A stretch of DNA of 64,000 bases from Actinomadura parmotrematis (GCF_019458805.1 NZ_JAIBOA010000028.1:38821-102820); one strand, 5' to 3'; positions 50,158 to 59,011 are shown, counted from the stretch's first letter. Translations and numbers: made by a program. The notes: generated by a model from the sequence alone, not told the origin.

Positions 50158-50443
50158 CCTTCCCCCAGGGAGCGGGTCCGCTACGAGCGCGCCCGCCGGA
50201 CGGCGGGCACGGCCCGTCCGGACGAGACGGCGCGCACCGTCCCGAAGTCCTCGCCGTCGTGCGGGCTCGGCGCGTCCCCGAGGCCACCGAGTTGGGCGAA
50301 GCCCTCAGCATCCTGGACACGCCCGGCGGCACCCCGCCCGACCGGACCATCGCGGCGATCCGACGTCCGCGATCGCTCTTCCAGCGCGCCGGCCACGCGC
50401 TCTTGCTCCCGGAACGGACCCGGTGCGCGCGTTCTTCGAACGC
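50158..50443. other. Intergenic stretch without a supported gene
   Basis: About 290 bp of GC-rich sequence. Frames are open on both strands but show no ribosome binding site or recognisable domain. A short plus-strand stretch reads EATELGEALSILDTPGG and could be a decayed gene end, but the evidence is too weak for a call. Confidence 0.3.
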
Positions 50444-50923
50444 ATGATCGATGATGGGGGTGTGAGCCGAGGCCAGCACGACGCCGAGCGCGTCTTCCCG
50501 CCCGACGGCGCCCGGCGCGCCGAGCCGCGCCACCGCGCCGCCTGGCTCCGCCTCGGCGGCTGGCAGCCCGCCGAGATCACCGGCTGGCTCCTCGGACCGG
50601 GCGCTGCCCGCGCCGTGCTGCTCACCGTCCGCGGCGAGCCCGGCTGCTTCGCCTACACCCCCGCCACCGTCCGTCCCCGCCATCCTCTGGACGACCTCGG
50701 CGTCCGCTGGACGGTCCCGGAGTCCGAGACGGGCCCGCTCCTCCCGACGCCCGCGGGCGGCACCTGGTACGACGCCCGCGACCAGCCGACCTGCCCGGGT
50801 TGCAACGCCCCTGTCGAGACGGCCCACCGCCTCCCCGCCGACGACCTCGGCCCCGCGGGCATCGTCCTCCTCCCCTGCGGCCAGCGCCTGGAGATGGTCC
50901 CCGATGGGGCCCGCCCGCCGTGA
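50444..50923 (+). CDS. Hypothetical protein with CxxC motif
   Basis: 159 residues from ATG 50444; GTGs at 50423 and 50462 are alternatives, and the last has a purine-rich GGGGGT just before it. The protein is cytoplasmic with a conserved-looking core AAWLRLGGWQPAEITGWLLGPG and a probable metal site or disulfide in PTCPGCNAPVET, plus a later LPCGQRLEM. No family was recognised. Codon usage is normal for the window. Confidence 0.6.
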   Translation: MIDDGGVSRGQHDAERVFPPDGARRAEPRHRAAWLRLGGWQPAEITGWLLGPGAARAVLLTVRGEPGCFAYTPATVRPRHPLDDLGVRWTVPESETGPLLPTPAGGTWYDARDQPTCPGCNAPVETAHRLPADDLGPAGIVLLPCGQRLEMVPDGARPP

Positions 50924-50936
50924 CCCGCGCGGCCGG

Positions 50937-51473
50937 TCAGGCGAGCTTCACGCAGGTGAGCACGACCGCGCCGCCCGGCTTCATCCTCGCGCCGGGCGCC
51001 GGCGACTGCTTCACCACTTTCCAGTTCTGCGGCAGCAGCACCACGGACGCGTTCGGGTCCGCCGATCCGAACGTGACGTCCGTCACGCCGAGCGACTCCA
51101 GGCGGTCTTGGGCGACGGCGCCGTTCTTTCCGATCAGGCTCGGCATCTGCACGGTCACCGGCACGGCCGGTTTCGACGGTGCGGCCGGGACGGACGGAGC
51201 CGCCGGGACCGCCTTCACGGACGGCTGCCGCGTCTGCTGCGGAACTGCGGCTGCAACCTGCGGGGTTGCGGTCACGGTGACCGTCGCGGCCGGGACGGGC
51301 GCCTTGGACGCGGCGACGCCCGCGGTGCATCCGAACAGGAGCCCGCCGACCGCGGCCGCACCGGCGACGAGACAGCCGACCTTCCTCGTCATCAGTTGCG
51401 GCGGCCGGAGCGCGCCGTGCGGCGCGAGATGCGGCGGGTACGGGGGCGGTGGCGGTGCGTAAGGGGAAGTCAC
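50937..51473 (-). CDS. Single PASTA-domain membrane-anchored protein
   Basis: 178 residues from a GTG. A Pro-rich cytoplasmic N-terminus (about 1-28) and a helix (about 31-50) that includes GGLLFGC, which could be a lipobox, precede a Pro/Ala/Val-rich linker. The C-terminal PASTA domain (about 105-178: VQMPSLIGKNGAVAQDRLESLG, SPAPGARMKPGGAVVLTC) may bind peptidoglycan fragments. There is no kinase domain. Confidence 0.8.
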   Translation of the reverse strand: MTSPYAPPPPPYPPHLAPHGALRPPQLMTRKVGCLVAGAAAVGGLLFGCTAGVAASKAPVPAATVTVTATPQVAAAVPQQTRQPSVKAVPAAPSVPAAPSKPAVPVTVQMPSLIGKNGAVAQDRLESLGVTDVTFGSADPNASVVLLPQNWKVVKQSPAPGARMKPGGAVVLTCVKLA

Positions 51474-51707
51474 GCCGGATAGGACGCGGCACTACAGTAT
51501 GCGGTTGCCCCGTTACATGAATCTCACTGAATCGGCAGTCAGGCGTCCCACCGGCCCCGCCCGGGGCACCGATGATCGATCGACTTCACCGCTGCCGCGA
51601 TCCCGACCGGCGGATTCCACCCACCGACCCGGCGAAGCCCTTATCAGCGGGGATCAGCCGTTCGCGGTGCCGCTCGCGGCCACCGGACAACACGGAAAAG
51701 GGCGGGA

Positions 51708-51737
51708 ATTCCCCGGCGCTCGGGAGCGCCGGGGAAT
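51708..51737 (-). terminator. Terminator of the small secreted protein gene
   Basis: A perfect 13-bp stem (51708-51720 and 51725-51737) with a 4-nt loop lies 6 nt after the stop. On the minus strand it is followed by a short CCCTTTTCC stretch. Confidence 0.75.
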
Positions 51738-51743
51738 GGCGCG

Positions 51744-52211
51744 TCACGGGGTCTTGCCGCCCCAGCCCGCCTTGAAGCCCGTCCACTTGTTGTAGCCGAG
51801 CTGGCGGCTGCCGCCGTAGTTCCACCAGATCTGCGTCTGGTCGCGGTAGTACTTGGACGACGACACTCCGTAGGAGTACAGGTAGATGTACCCGTTGCCG
51901 TCGCAGTACTTCTTGCGGGTGGCCTTCTTGAAGTAGAAGTGCCGGATGACGACTTCCTCGCGGTAGCTGCCGTCGTAGAAGTCCTTGATGACCTTGGCCT
52001 TGTACTTCTTCGGGGTCGAGTAGGTGACCCCGCTCGCCGTGCCGGCGTACTTCGGCTTGCCGGTGTGGCAGACGCAGAGCGTCTTGGTCTTGGCGCGGCC
52101 GAGGTAGTACGAGGTGGCCGCGTCGGCGGGGGCGGCGGACAGCCCGGCGACGAGGCCGGCGCCGACGACGGTCGAGGCGACCGTCGTCAGGGCACGCGTG
52201 GGAACGCCCAC
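51744..52211 (-). CDS. Small secreted Tyr/Lys-rich protein
   Basis: 155 residues from a GTG with AAGGAG at 5-nt spacing. A clear signal peptide ends in PADA-ATS near residue 30. The mature part of about 125 residues is rich in Tyr, Lys and Gly, with a CVCHTG motif and KKYCDGNGYIYLYSYG; it looks like a compact extracellular beta-rich domain with one disulfide. No family was recognised. It has its own terminator and a long upstream region. Confidence 0.75.
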   Translation of the reverse strand: MGVPTRALTTVASTVVGAGLVAGLSAAPADAATSYYLGRAKTKTLCVCHTGKPKYAGTASGVTYSTPKKYKAKVIKDFYDGSYREEVVIRHFYFKKATRKKYCDGNGYIYLYSYGVSSSKYYRDQTQIWWNYGGSRQLGYNKWTGFKAGWGGKTP

Positions 52212-52370
52212 GGGAACTCCTTTGCACGGAGGGAAAGGGGATGCCGGGGACGCTAACGCAAGCGCGCAACCAAGATCAACACCTTTCGTGTCGATGAATA
52301 TTGAACGACCCGGATGCGGTCGCGATGAGCTGGGCGAATGCTTTTCAGAAGATTTCCGGGGCGCCCCCTT

Positions 52371-52388
52371 ACTGGACCGGGGTCCAGT
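52371..52388. promoter_or_regulatory. Palindrome ACTGGACC-GG-GGTCCAGT
   Basis: A perfect 8-bp inverted repeat with a 2-nt centre in the 539-bp gap between the secreted protein gene and the next plus-strand gene. The gap is locally AT-richer than its surroundings. The form suggests a TetR-type operator, but no regulator gene adjoins it. Confidence 0.45.
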
Positions 52389-52626
52389 TGTTCGTCTGCG
52401 TCGATGATCATACGTTGCCTTTTCATGCGGCCGGATGCGGCCAGAAATAAATGGCGGTGACAGGGAACGCGAATACCGCATCGGGCAACGCGTCCCCATT
52501 CCGTGACGGCGCGGTCGCCGTGCGCGCTTCCCGGCCCGGACCCGGATCCTGGCCGGGTGCGGACACCGGCACCGGCCGCGCCGGGTTAGGCTGGACGCGT
52601 CGGCGAGTGGGGAAGCTCGTCCGGCC

Positions 52627-52666
52627 GGACGCCCCGTCCCCCGCCTGCGCGGGAGGCGGGGCGTCC
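52627..52666. other. Strong hairpin in the leader region before the 94-aa gene
   Basis: A 10-bp stem (52627-52636 and 52657-52666) with further C/G pairing inside its 20-nt loop region. A TAGGCT that could be a -10 lies upstream near 52586. It could be a terminator, or part of a structured leader of about 150 nt ahead of the gene at 52751. No known riboswitch family was recognised. Confidence 0.4.
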
Positions 52667-52750
52667 GTCATGCGACACACCGGCCCGCGCGACCGGACCG
52701 GGAAACCCCAGCTCAGCTAGGGTGCGAAGGGGCCGACCGGGGGGAGGGTC

Positions 52751-53035
52751 ATGATCGAGCTGGTGGACGGGGCGCTGCTCGCGGCCGGGGTGCCCGTGCC
52801 GCGCCGCCCGCAGGCGCGGGCCGCCATCCTGCGGTTCCTCGCCGCGCACCGGGCGCCGATCCGGCGGCAGGCGATCGGCGCGGACGCCGCCGGGGCCGGG
52901 TACACCGTCGGGCGCTACGTCCACGTGCACGCCCACGAGATGTTCGACGGCGCGGGCCTCACGCCCGCCGAGCGCGTCCGCGTCCTCACCGCGATGCGCG
53001 ACCGGGGCCTCCGCCCGGTGGCCGCCGGGGGCTGA
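52751..53035 (+). CDS. Hypothetical protein (94 aa)
   Basis: 94 residues from an ATG with GGGGGGAGGG just upstream. Predicted largely alpha-helical (LVDGALLAAGVPVP, AAILRFLAAHRAPIRR, LTPAERVRVLTAMRDRGL); no membrane segment or motif was recognised. It precedes the molybdenum hydroxylase operon by about 200 bp in the same direction, but a separate promoter-like TAGCGT lies between them. Confidence 0.65.
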   Translation: MIELVDGALLAAGVPVPRRPQARAAILRFLAAHRAPIRRQAIGADAAGAGYTVGRYVHVHAHEMFDGAGLTPAERVRVLTAMRDRGLRPVAAGG

Positions 53036-53237
53036 CGCCCGGACCGCGCGAATTCGGCCCTGGCAGTCGGCGGGCGCCCGGCATACGTTCTTAGCGTGGC
53101 CGCGGTCCGGCAGCGGGCACGACGCACGTTCGCCGAGAAGGTGGGCCCCGATGCCGTGGCCTGTTCAGCGCGCTCCGCCGCCCGGGACGTCTCTCCCGCA
53201 GCCCGACCCCACCCCCCGAGACGTCCCAGGGAGAACC

Positions 53238-53732
53238 ATGCCCCGCATCACCGTCGAGGTCGACGGCGCCGTCCATCAGGACGACGTCGAGCCCCGCGTG
53301 CTGCTCGTCCACCATCTGCGCGACCGGGCCGGCAGGACCGGCACCCCGGTCGGCTGCGACACCTCCAACTGCGGCGCCTGCACCGTCCTCATGGACGGGC
53401 TCAGCGTCAAGAGCTGCTCGGTGCTGGCCGTGCAGGCCGACGGGCGCGAGATCACCACCGTCGAGGGGCTCGGGCTCGGCGGCGCGCCGCACCCGATGCA
53501 GCGCGCGTTCCACGAGGAGCACGCGCTGCAGTGCGGCTACTGCACCCCCGGCATGATCATGGCGGCGATCGACCTGCTGCGGGAGAACCCCGACCCGTCC
53601 GAGACCGAGATCCGGGCGGGGCTGGAGGGCAACCTCTGCCGCTGCACCGGCTACCAGAACATCGTGCGGGCGGTCCGCCGCGCCGCCGCCGAGATGCGCG
53701 ACCCGGCCGCCGCCCGGGAGGTGGCGCCGTGA
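53238..53732 (+). CDS. Molybdenum hydroxylase small subunit, two [2Fe-2S] clusters (CoxS-like)
   Basis: 164 residues from MPRITVEVDG with CAGGGAG upstream. The plant-ferredoxin-like cluster is bound by C40, C45, C48 and C60 (VGCDTSNCGACTV), and the second by the CGYCTPG and LCRCTGYQNIV motifs near 99-102 and 134-136. It transfers electrons from the Mo-site subunit to the FAD subunit. GTGA overlap with the large-subunit gene shows operon organisation. Confidence 0.95.
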   Translation: MPRITVEVDGAVHQDDVEPRVLLVHHLRDRAGRTGTPVGCDTSNCGACTVLMDGLSVKSCSVLAVQADGREITTVEGLGLGGAPHPMQRAFHEEHALQCGYCTPGMIMAAIDLLRENPDPSETEIRAGLEGNLCRCTGYQNIVRAVRRAAAEMRDPAAAREVAP

Positions 53733-56128
53733 CCGAGATCGGCACCGCGCGCCGCCGGTCCGAGGACGCCCGCCTCGTCACCGGCCGCACCCGCTGGACC
53801 GACAACATCGCCCCCGCCGGGACGCTGTACGCGGCGTTCCTGCGCAGCCCCTACGCGCACGCCCGCATCACCGGCGTGGACGCCGAGGCCGCGCGCCGCC
53901 GCCCGAACGTGGTGGCGGTGCTGACGGGCGCCGACCTCGCCGGCGAGCAGGGCGCGCTGCCGTGCGCCTGGACCGTCACCGAGGACATGCGCAACCCCGC
54001 GCACCCGCCGATGGCCGTCGAGGAGGTCCGCTACGCCGGCGAGCCCGTCGCCTGCGTCGTCGCCCGCGACCGGTACGCGGCGTACGACGCGCTGGAGGAC
54101 ATCGACGTCGACTACGAGCCGCTGCCCGCGGTCGTCGACATGGAGCGGGCCGTCCAGGACGGCGCCGCGCTCGTGCACGCCGACCTCGGCACCAACGAGA
54201 GCTACCGGTGGGTGTTCGAGAACGGCGACCTGGACGCGGCGTTCCGCGACGCGCCCGTCGTGCTGGAGCGCCGGTACGTGCAGCAGCGCCTCATCCCGAC
54301 GGCGATGGAGCCGCGCGCGGTGCTCTGCGAGCCCGACGGCGACGGCTTCACGCTGTACTCGGCGACCCAGATCCCGCACATCCTGCGGCTGATGCTGGCG
54401 ACCGTCACCGGGATCGGCGAGCACCGCATCCGCGTCGTCGCGCCCGACGTCGGCGGCGGCTTCGGGTCCAAGCTCCAGGTGTACGGCGAGGAGGTGCTCT
54501 GCCTGCTGCTCGCGCGCCGCCTCGGCCGCCCGGTGAAGTGGACCGAGACGCGCAGCGAGGGCAACATGGCCGTCCACCACGGCCGCGACCAGATCCAGCG
54601 CCTCCGGCTCGCCGCCGACGGCGACGGCCGCGTCCGCGGCCTCAAGGTCGACCTGCTCGCCGACATGGGCGCCTACCTGATGCTCGTGACGCCCGGCATC
54701 CCGCTGCTCGGCGCGTTCATGTTCAACGGCATCTACAAGATGGACGCCTACTCCTTCGCCTGCACGGGCGTGTTCACCACCAAGACCCCGACGGACGCCT
54801 ACCGGGGAGCGGGCCGCCCCGAGGCGACGTTCGGCATCGAGCGGCTGATGGACGAGCTGGCCGCCGAGCTCGGCCTCGACCCGATCGAGGTGCGGCGCCG
54901 CAACTGGATCGGGCACGGCGAGTTCCCCTACGACACGATCGCCGGGCTCACTTACGACTCGGGCGACTACGAGGCCGCCACCGACAAGGCCCTCGCGCTG
55001 TTCGAGTACGACAAGCTGCGCGCCGAGCAGGCCGACCGGCGCGAGCGCCGCGACCCCGTCCAGCTCGGGATCGGGGTGTCGACGTTCACCGAGATGTGCG
55101 GGCTCGCGCCGTCGCGCGTCCTCGGGTCGCTGTCCTACGGGGCGGGCGGCTGGGAGCACGCCGCGGTGCGGGTGCTGCCGTCGGGCAAGGTCGAGGTCGT
55201 GACCGGGTCGTCGGCGCACGGGCAGGGCCACGAGACGGCGTGGGCGCAGATCACCGCGGACCGGCTCGGCGTCCCGTTCGAGGACGTCAAGGTGCTGCAC
55301 GGTGACACCGCCGTGTCGCCCAAGGGCATGGACACCTACGGGTCGCGGTCGCTGGCGGTCGGCGGCGTCGCCCTCTACCGCGCCTGCGACAAGGTCATCG
55401 ACAAGGCGCGGGTGCTCGCCGCGCACCTGCTGGAGGCCGCCGAGGGCGACCTGGAGTTCACCGCCGGGCGGTTCGCCGTCCGCGGCGTCCGCGACGCCGG
55501 CGTCACCCTCCAGGAGGTGACGTCCGCCGCGTTCGCCGCGCACGACCTGCCCGACGGCGTCGAGCCCACCCTGGACTCCGACGCCACCTTCGACCCCGAC
55601 AACTTCTCCTTCCCGCACGGCACCCACCTCTGCGCCGCCGAGGTCGACACCGAGACCGGGATGGTGCGGCTGCGCTCCTACGTCGCCGTCGACGACATCG
55701 GCAAGGTCGTCAACCCGCTGATCGTCGAGGGGCAGGTGCACGGCGGCCTCGCCCAGGGCATCGCGCAGGCCCTCTACGAGGAGGCCGTCTACGACGCCGA
55801 CGGCAACCTCACCACCACCACGATGGCCGACTACCTCGTCCCGTCGGCCGCCGACCTGCCGGCCTTCACCACCGACCGCACCGAGACGCCCGCGACGAGC
55901 AACCCGCTCGGCGTGAAGGGCGTCGGCGAGGCCGGCACGATCGCCTCCACCCCCGCCGTCGTGAACGCGGTCGTGGACGCGCTCCGCCCGTTCGGCGTCA
56001 CCGACGTCCCCATGCCCTGCACGCCCGAACGCGTCTGGCGGGCGCTGCGGGGCGACCAGGGGGCCGGGCACGCGAGCGCCGAACCCGGCGCCGCGGGCGG
56101 CCTCGGCTCCGCCGGAGGTGGGCGATGA
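53729..56128 (+). CDS. Molybdenum hydroxylase large subunit (xanthine/CO dehydrogenase family, form II-like)
   Basis: 799 residues from a GTG. Binds the Mo-molybdopterin cytosine dinucleotide; DVGGGFGSK, AHGQGHETAW and the catalytic Glu in GVKGVGEAGTI (near 734) are conserved. The active-site loop reads AYRGAGR near residue 357, as in form II proteins, not the AYxCSFR of true aerobic CO dehydrogenase. The substrate is therefore more likely an aldehyde or aromatic heterocycle than CO. Confidence 0.94.
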   Translation: MTEIGTARRRSEDARLVTGRTRWTDNIAPAGTLYAAFLRSPYAHARITGVDAEAARRRPNVVAVLTGADLAGEQGALPCAWTVTEDMRNPAHPPMAVEEVRYAGEPVACVVARDRYAAYDALEDIDVDYEPLPAVVDMERAVQDGAALVHADLGTNESYRWVFENGDLDAAFRDAPVVLERRYVQQRLIPTAMEPRAVLCEPDGDGFTLYSATQIPHILRLMLATVTGIGEHRIRVVAPDVGGGFGSKLQVYGEEVLCLLLARRLGRPVKWTETRSEGNMAVHHGRDQIQRLRLAADGDGRVRGLKVDLLADMGAYLMLVTPGIPLLGAFMFNGIYKMDAYSFACTGVFTTKTPTDAYRGAGRPEATFGIERLMDELAAELGLDPIEVRRRNWIGHGEFPYDTIAGLTYDSGDYEAATDKALALFEYDKLRAEQADRRERRDPVQLGIGVSTFTEMCGLAPSRVLGSLSYGAGGWEHAAVRVLPSGKVEVVTGSSAHGQGHETAWAQITADRLGVPFEDVKVLHGDTAVSPKGMDTYGSRSLAVGGVALYRACDKVIDKARVLAAHLLEAAEGDLEFTAGRFAVRGVRDAGVTLQEVTSAAFAAHDLPDGVEPTLDSDATFDPDNFSFPHGTHLCAAEVDTETGMVRLRSYVAVDDIGKVVNPLIVEGQVHGGLAQGIAQALYEEAVYDADGNLTTTTMADYLVPSAADLPAFTTDRTETPATSNPLGVKGVGEAGTIASTPAVVNAVVDALRPFGVTDVPMPCTPERVWRALRGDQGAGHASAEPGAAGGLGSAGGGR

Positions 56129-56982
56129 TCCCCGCGGCGTTCGACTACGCCCGCCCCGCGTCCCTGGACGAGGCCGTGCGCGTCCTCGCCGACGCGGGCG
56201 AGGACGCCAAGGTCCTCGCCGGCGGGCAGAGCCTCATGCCGCTGCTGCGGCTGCGGCTCGCCTACCCCGACGCCCTCGTCGACCTGGACCGGCTGGACGG
56301 CCTCCGCGAGATCCGCGACGACGGGGACGCCGTCGTCATCGGCGCGCTCGCCACCCACCACCAGGTGCTGCGCGACCCGCTGGTCAACGAGCACCTGCCG
56401 CTGCTCGCCCGCGCCACCGCCACCGTCGCCGACCCGGCGGTGCGGCACCGCGGCACGTTCGGCGGGTCGCTCGCGCACGCCGACCCGGCGGGCGACCTGC
56501 CCGCCGTCGCGCTCGCGCTCGACGCCGTCCTGCACGCCCGGTCGGTGCGCGGCGAGCGGGAGATCCCGGCGGCGGAGTTCTTCGTGGACTGGATGACCTC
56601 CGCGCTGGAGCCCGACGAGCTGCTCACCGCCGTCCGGATCCCCAAGCTCGGGCCGGGCTGGGGCGTGCACTACGAGAAGTTCCACCGGACCGCGCAGGCG
56701 TGGGCGATCGTCGGGGTCGCGTGCGCGGTGCGGCGCGTCCAGGGCGCCGTGGAGGACGTCCGGGTCGCGCTCACCAACATGGGGCCGGTGCCGGTGCGGG
56801 CGTCGGCGGTCGAGCGGTTCGCCGAGGGCCGGACGCTGTCGCGGGACGCGCTGCGCGCCGCCGCCGCGCACGCCGCCGACGGCACCGGCCCGCCCGCCGA
56901 CCTGCACGGGTCGGCCGAGTACCGGACGCACCTCGCCGGCGTCCTGACGGCCCGCGCCCTCACCGCGGCCGCCGGCGTCTGA
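56125..56982 (+). CDS. Molybdenum hydroxylase FAD-binding medium subunit (CoxM-like)
   Basis: 285 residues, ATGA overlap with the large subunit gene. FAD-binding motifs AGGQSLMPLLRLRL near residue 32 and TVADPAVRHRGTFGGSLAHADPAGD near 105 are typical. It completes the small-large-medium trimer; electrons leave to a quinone or other acceptor. A strong terminator follows, so the CoxG-like gene downstream may be a separate unit. Confidence 0.95.
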   Translation: MIPAAFDYARPASLDEAVRVLADAGEDAKVLAGGQSLMPLLRLRLAYPDALVDLDRLDGLREIRDDGDAVVIGALATHHQVLRDPLVNEHLPLLARATATVADPAVRHRGTFGGSLAHADPAGDLPAVALALDAVLHARSVRGEREIPAAEFFVDWMTSALEPDELLTAVRIPKLGPGWGVHYEKFHRTAQAWAIVGVACAVRRVQGAVEDVRVALTNMGPVPVRASAVERFAEGRTLSRDALRAAAAHAADGTGPPADLHGSAEYRTHLAGVLTARALTAAAGV

Positions 56983-56989
56983 CCCCCGC

Positions 56990-57036
56990 GCCCCGCCGGG
57001 CGCGTCCCGTCCCGGACGGGACGCGCCTGGCGGGGC
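56990..57036 (+). terminator. Long hairpin terminator of the molybdenum hydroxylase operon
   Basis: A 22-bp stem (56990-57011 and 57015-57036, one G-U pair) with a 3-nt loop begins 7 nt after the medium-subunit stop. It separates the enzyme operon from the CoxG-like gene. Confidence 0.8.
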
Positions 57037-57093
57037 TTCGCGCGTCGGTCGTAAGGTCACGGGAGAGGCCCCAGAGCAGAATGGACGGAAAAC

Positions 57094-58122
57094 ATGGAGC
57101 TCGACCACGAATTCACCGTCCCCGTACCGGTGGATCGAGCCTGGTCGGTGCTGCTGGACGTGCAGCGGGTCGCGCTGTGCGTGCCGGGCGCCACGCTGGA
57201 CTCGGCCGACGGCGACGAGTACGCGGGACGGCTGCGGGTGAAGGTCGGCGCGATGACCATCACCTACCGCGGCACCGCGCGCATCACCTCCGCCGACGAG
57301 GCCGCCCGCACCGTGACGATCGAGGCCGCCGCCAAGGAGGCCCGCGGCTCGGGCACCGCCGCGGCCACCGTCACCGCCTCCCTGCACGACGAGGGCGCGA
57401 CGACCCGCGTCACCGTCCGCACCAAGCTGAACGTCACCGGCCGCCCGGCGCAGTTCGGGCGCGGCATCCTCGCCGAGGTCGGCGGGAAGCTCATCGCGCG
57501 CTTCGCCAGGAACCTGGCGGCCGAGCTGGAGTCCCCCGCCGCCGAGCGGCCCGCCGAGACCGTCGTCACGGCCGCCGCCGCCAGGCCCGCCAAGCCCGCG
57601 GCGCCGGCCGAGCCCGTCGCGCCGGCCGAGGCGGCCGAGGACGGCCCGCCCGCCGACGGCCTCGCCGCCGTCCCGCCCCCCGCCGGGGCCGGTGCGGCGC
57701 CCGCCCCCGAGGTCGTCGCGTCCGGCCCCGCCGTGGCCGGCCTCGCCGCCGTCCCGCCCGCGCCCGAGGCGGCCGAGCCGCCCGCCGGCGACCCGGTGGA
57801 CCAGCAGGGCGCCGCCGAGGTGCTCCGCGACGCCGAGCGCGACACCGGCCCGGTCGCGCCCGTGGCCGTCCCCGCGCCCGACCCGCAGGCCGCCGTGCAG
57901 GAGGTCCGCGACGCCGGGGCGGCCGAGGCGCCCCGCCCGGCCGCGCCGCCCGCCTCCGTCACCCCGCTCCGCCCGGTCCCCGCGGCCGCCCGCGACGACG
58001 ACGCGATCGACCTGCTGGAGTTCGCCGGGCCGTCGCTCGCCAAGCGCGCCGCCCCGGTCGCCGGCGCCCTCGTGCTGCTGCTCCTGGTGCTCCGCTTCCT
58101 GGTGCGGCGCCGCCGGGGCTGA
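57094..58122 (+). CDS. CoxG-like SRPBCC protein with C-terminal membrane anchor
   Basis: 342 residues. Residues 1 to about 145 are a CoxG/START-type domain (MELDHEFTVPVPVDRAWSVL, VALCVPGATLDS, LIARFARNLAAELE). A Pro/Ala/Glu-rich linker of about 160 residues follows, then a single helix (about 318-336) and a basic end RRRRG. CoxG is known to recruit CO dehydrogenase-type enzymes to the membrane or to deliver substrate. This layout fits a tether for the adjacent molybdenum enzyme. Confidence 0.88.
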   Translation: MELDHEFTVPVPVDRAWSVLLDVQRVALCVPGATLDSADGDEYAGRLRVKVGAMTITYRGTARITSADEAARTVTIEAAAKEARGSGTAAATVTASLHDEGATTRVTVRTKLNVTGRPAQFGRGILAEVGGKLIARFARNLAAELESPAAERPAETVVTAAAARPAKPAAPAEPVAPAEAAEDGPPADGLAAVPPPAGAGAAPAPEVVASGPAVAGLAAVPPAPEAAEPPAGDPVDQQGAAEVLRDAERDTGPVAPVAVPAPDPQAAVQEVRDAGAAEAPRPAAPPASVTPLRPVPAAARDDDAIDLLEFAGPSLAKRAAPVAGALVLLLLVLRFLVRRRRG

Positions 58123-58187
58123 CCCGCGCCAAAGTGCGGTCAACCTTCCGGCCGCCCCCGGCGCTGCCGGTGGCCCGGGGCCGCGCG

Positions 58188-58910
58188 ATGGCGTCGGCTT
58201 GCCCTGTGGACACGCAAGAGTTGCAGCGCATCGCCGGCGCCGGTCCGCGCCACTGGTGGCTCCAGGACCGCCGCGAGCTCATCGCCCGCGAGCTGCGGCG
58301 GCTGCCCGAGCCCGGCCGGGCGGTGGACGTCGGCGCCGGGATCGGCGACGGCTGCGCGGTGCTGCTCGACCACGGCTGGCGGGTGACGGCGGTGGACACC
58401 GGGGAGCGCGCCGTCGAGCTCTGCCGCGCGCGCGGCGCCGACGCCCACCTCGCCGACCCGCGCTGGCTGCCGCTGCCGTCGGCGTCCTACGACCTGGCGG
58501 TCGCGTTCGACGTGCTGTCGCGCCTCGACGACGACCATCTCGCCGCCGCGCAGCTCACCCGCGTGCTGAAGCCGGGCGGCACGGCGCTCGTCGCGGTGCC
58601 GAGCGACATGGCGCTCTGGTCGGCGCACGACGTGGCGCTCGGCCGCAGCCGCCGGCACACCCGCGACACGTTCGCGGCGCTGCTGGCGGGCGCCGGGCTC
58701 GCCCTGGACGAGATGTGGAGCCGCGGCATCGTGGTGCGGCCGCTCGTCCGCCGCCGCCGGCACCGGGTGGACGGCTGGGAGACGCGCCGCCGCTGCACCG
58801 CCGTCAACCGCCTGCTGTCGTGGACGCTGTCGGCCGAGCAGTGGCTCCCGGCCACGTCCCTGCCCGGCACCTGGCTCGTCGCCCGCGCCCACCGCCCCCA
58901 CGACGGCTGA
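58188..58910 (+). CDS. Class I SAM-dependent methyltransferase
   Basis: 240 residues from ATG 58188; a GTG at 58206 is possible. The SAM-binding motif I is AVDVGAGIGDGCAVLLDHG near residue 45, motif II VTAVDTGERAVELC, and the acidic DLAVAFDVLSRLDDDH follows, then VLKPGGTALVAVPS. Substrate unknown; it resembles methyltransferases near surface polysaccharide or natural-product genes. The gene ends 38 nt before palindromic repeat copy 2. Confidence 0.9.
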   Translation: MASACPVDTQELQRIAGAGPRHWWLQDRRELIARELRRLPEPGRAVDVGAGIGDGCAVLLDHGWRVTAVDTGERAVELCRARGADAHLADPRWLPLPSASYDLAVAFDVLSRLDDDHLAAAQLTRVLKPGGTALVAVPSDMALWSAHDVALGRSRRHTRDTFAALLAGAGLALDEMWSRGIVVRPLVRRRRHRVDGWETRRRCTAVNRLLSWTLSAEQWLPATSLPGTWLVARAHRPHDG

Positions 58911-58948
58911 CCCCGCTCCGCCCGCAGCTGACCACCCAGTCACCACAG

Positions 58949-59011
58949 GTCGAGATGCGGCGTGTTGGCCTATGGGAGCGCTCCCAAAGGCCAACACGCC
59001 GCAAGTCAACG
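58949..59011. repeat. Dispersed palindromic element, copy 2 (inverted), CebR/CelR-type centre
   Basis: 48-nt palindrome (58956-59003, one mismatched pair) flanked by GTCGAGA and AGTCAACG, the reverse complement of the flanks at 30964-31026. Central TGGGAGCGCTCCCA is intact. It lies between convergent methyltransferase genes, where it could act as a bidirectional terminator. Confidence 0.85.

Noticed and set aside
50181..50396. 71-residue minus-strand frame and an overlapping plus-strand frame after the PhoD gene
   Set aside because: No start signals or recognisable motifs; described only as an intergenic stretch.
52451..52720. 89-residue plus-strand frame
   Set aside because: No ribosome binding site, biased composition, and it crosses a strong hairpin; not supported as a gene.
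53238..56982. Aerobic CO dehydrogenase (coxSLM)
   Set aside because: The large subunit lacks the AYxCSFR loop of form I CO dehydrogenase; left as a form II-like molybdenum hydroxylase and no cox symbols were assigned.
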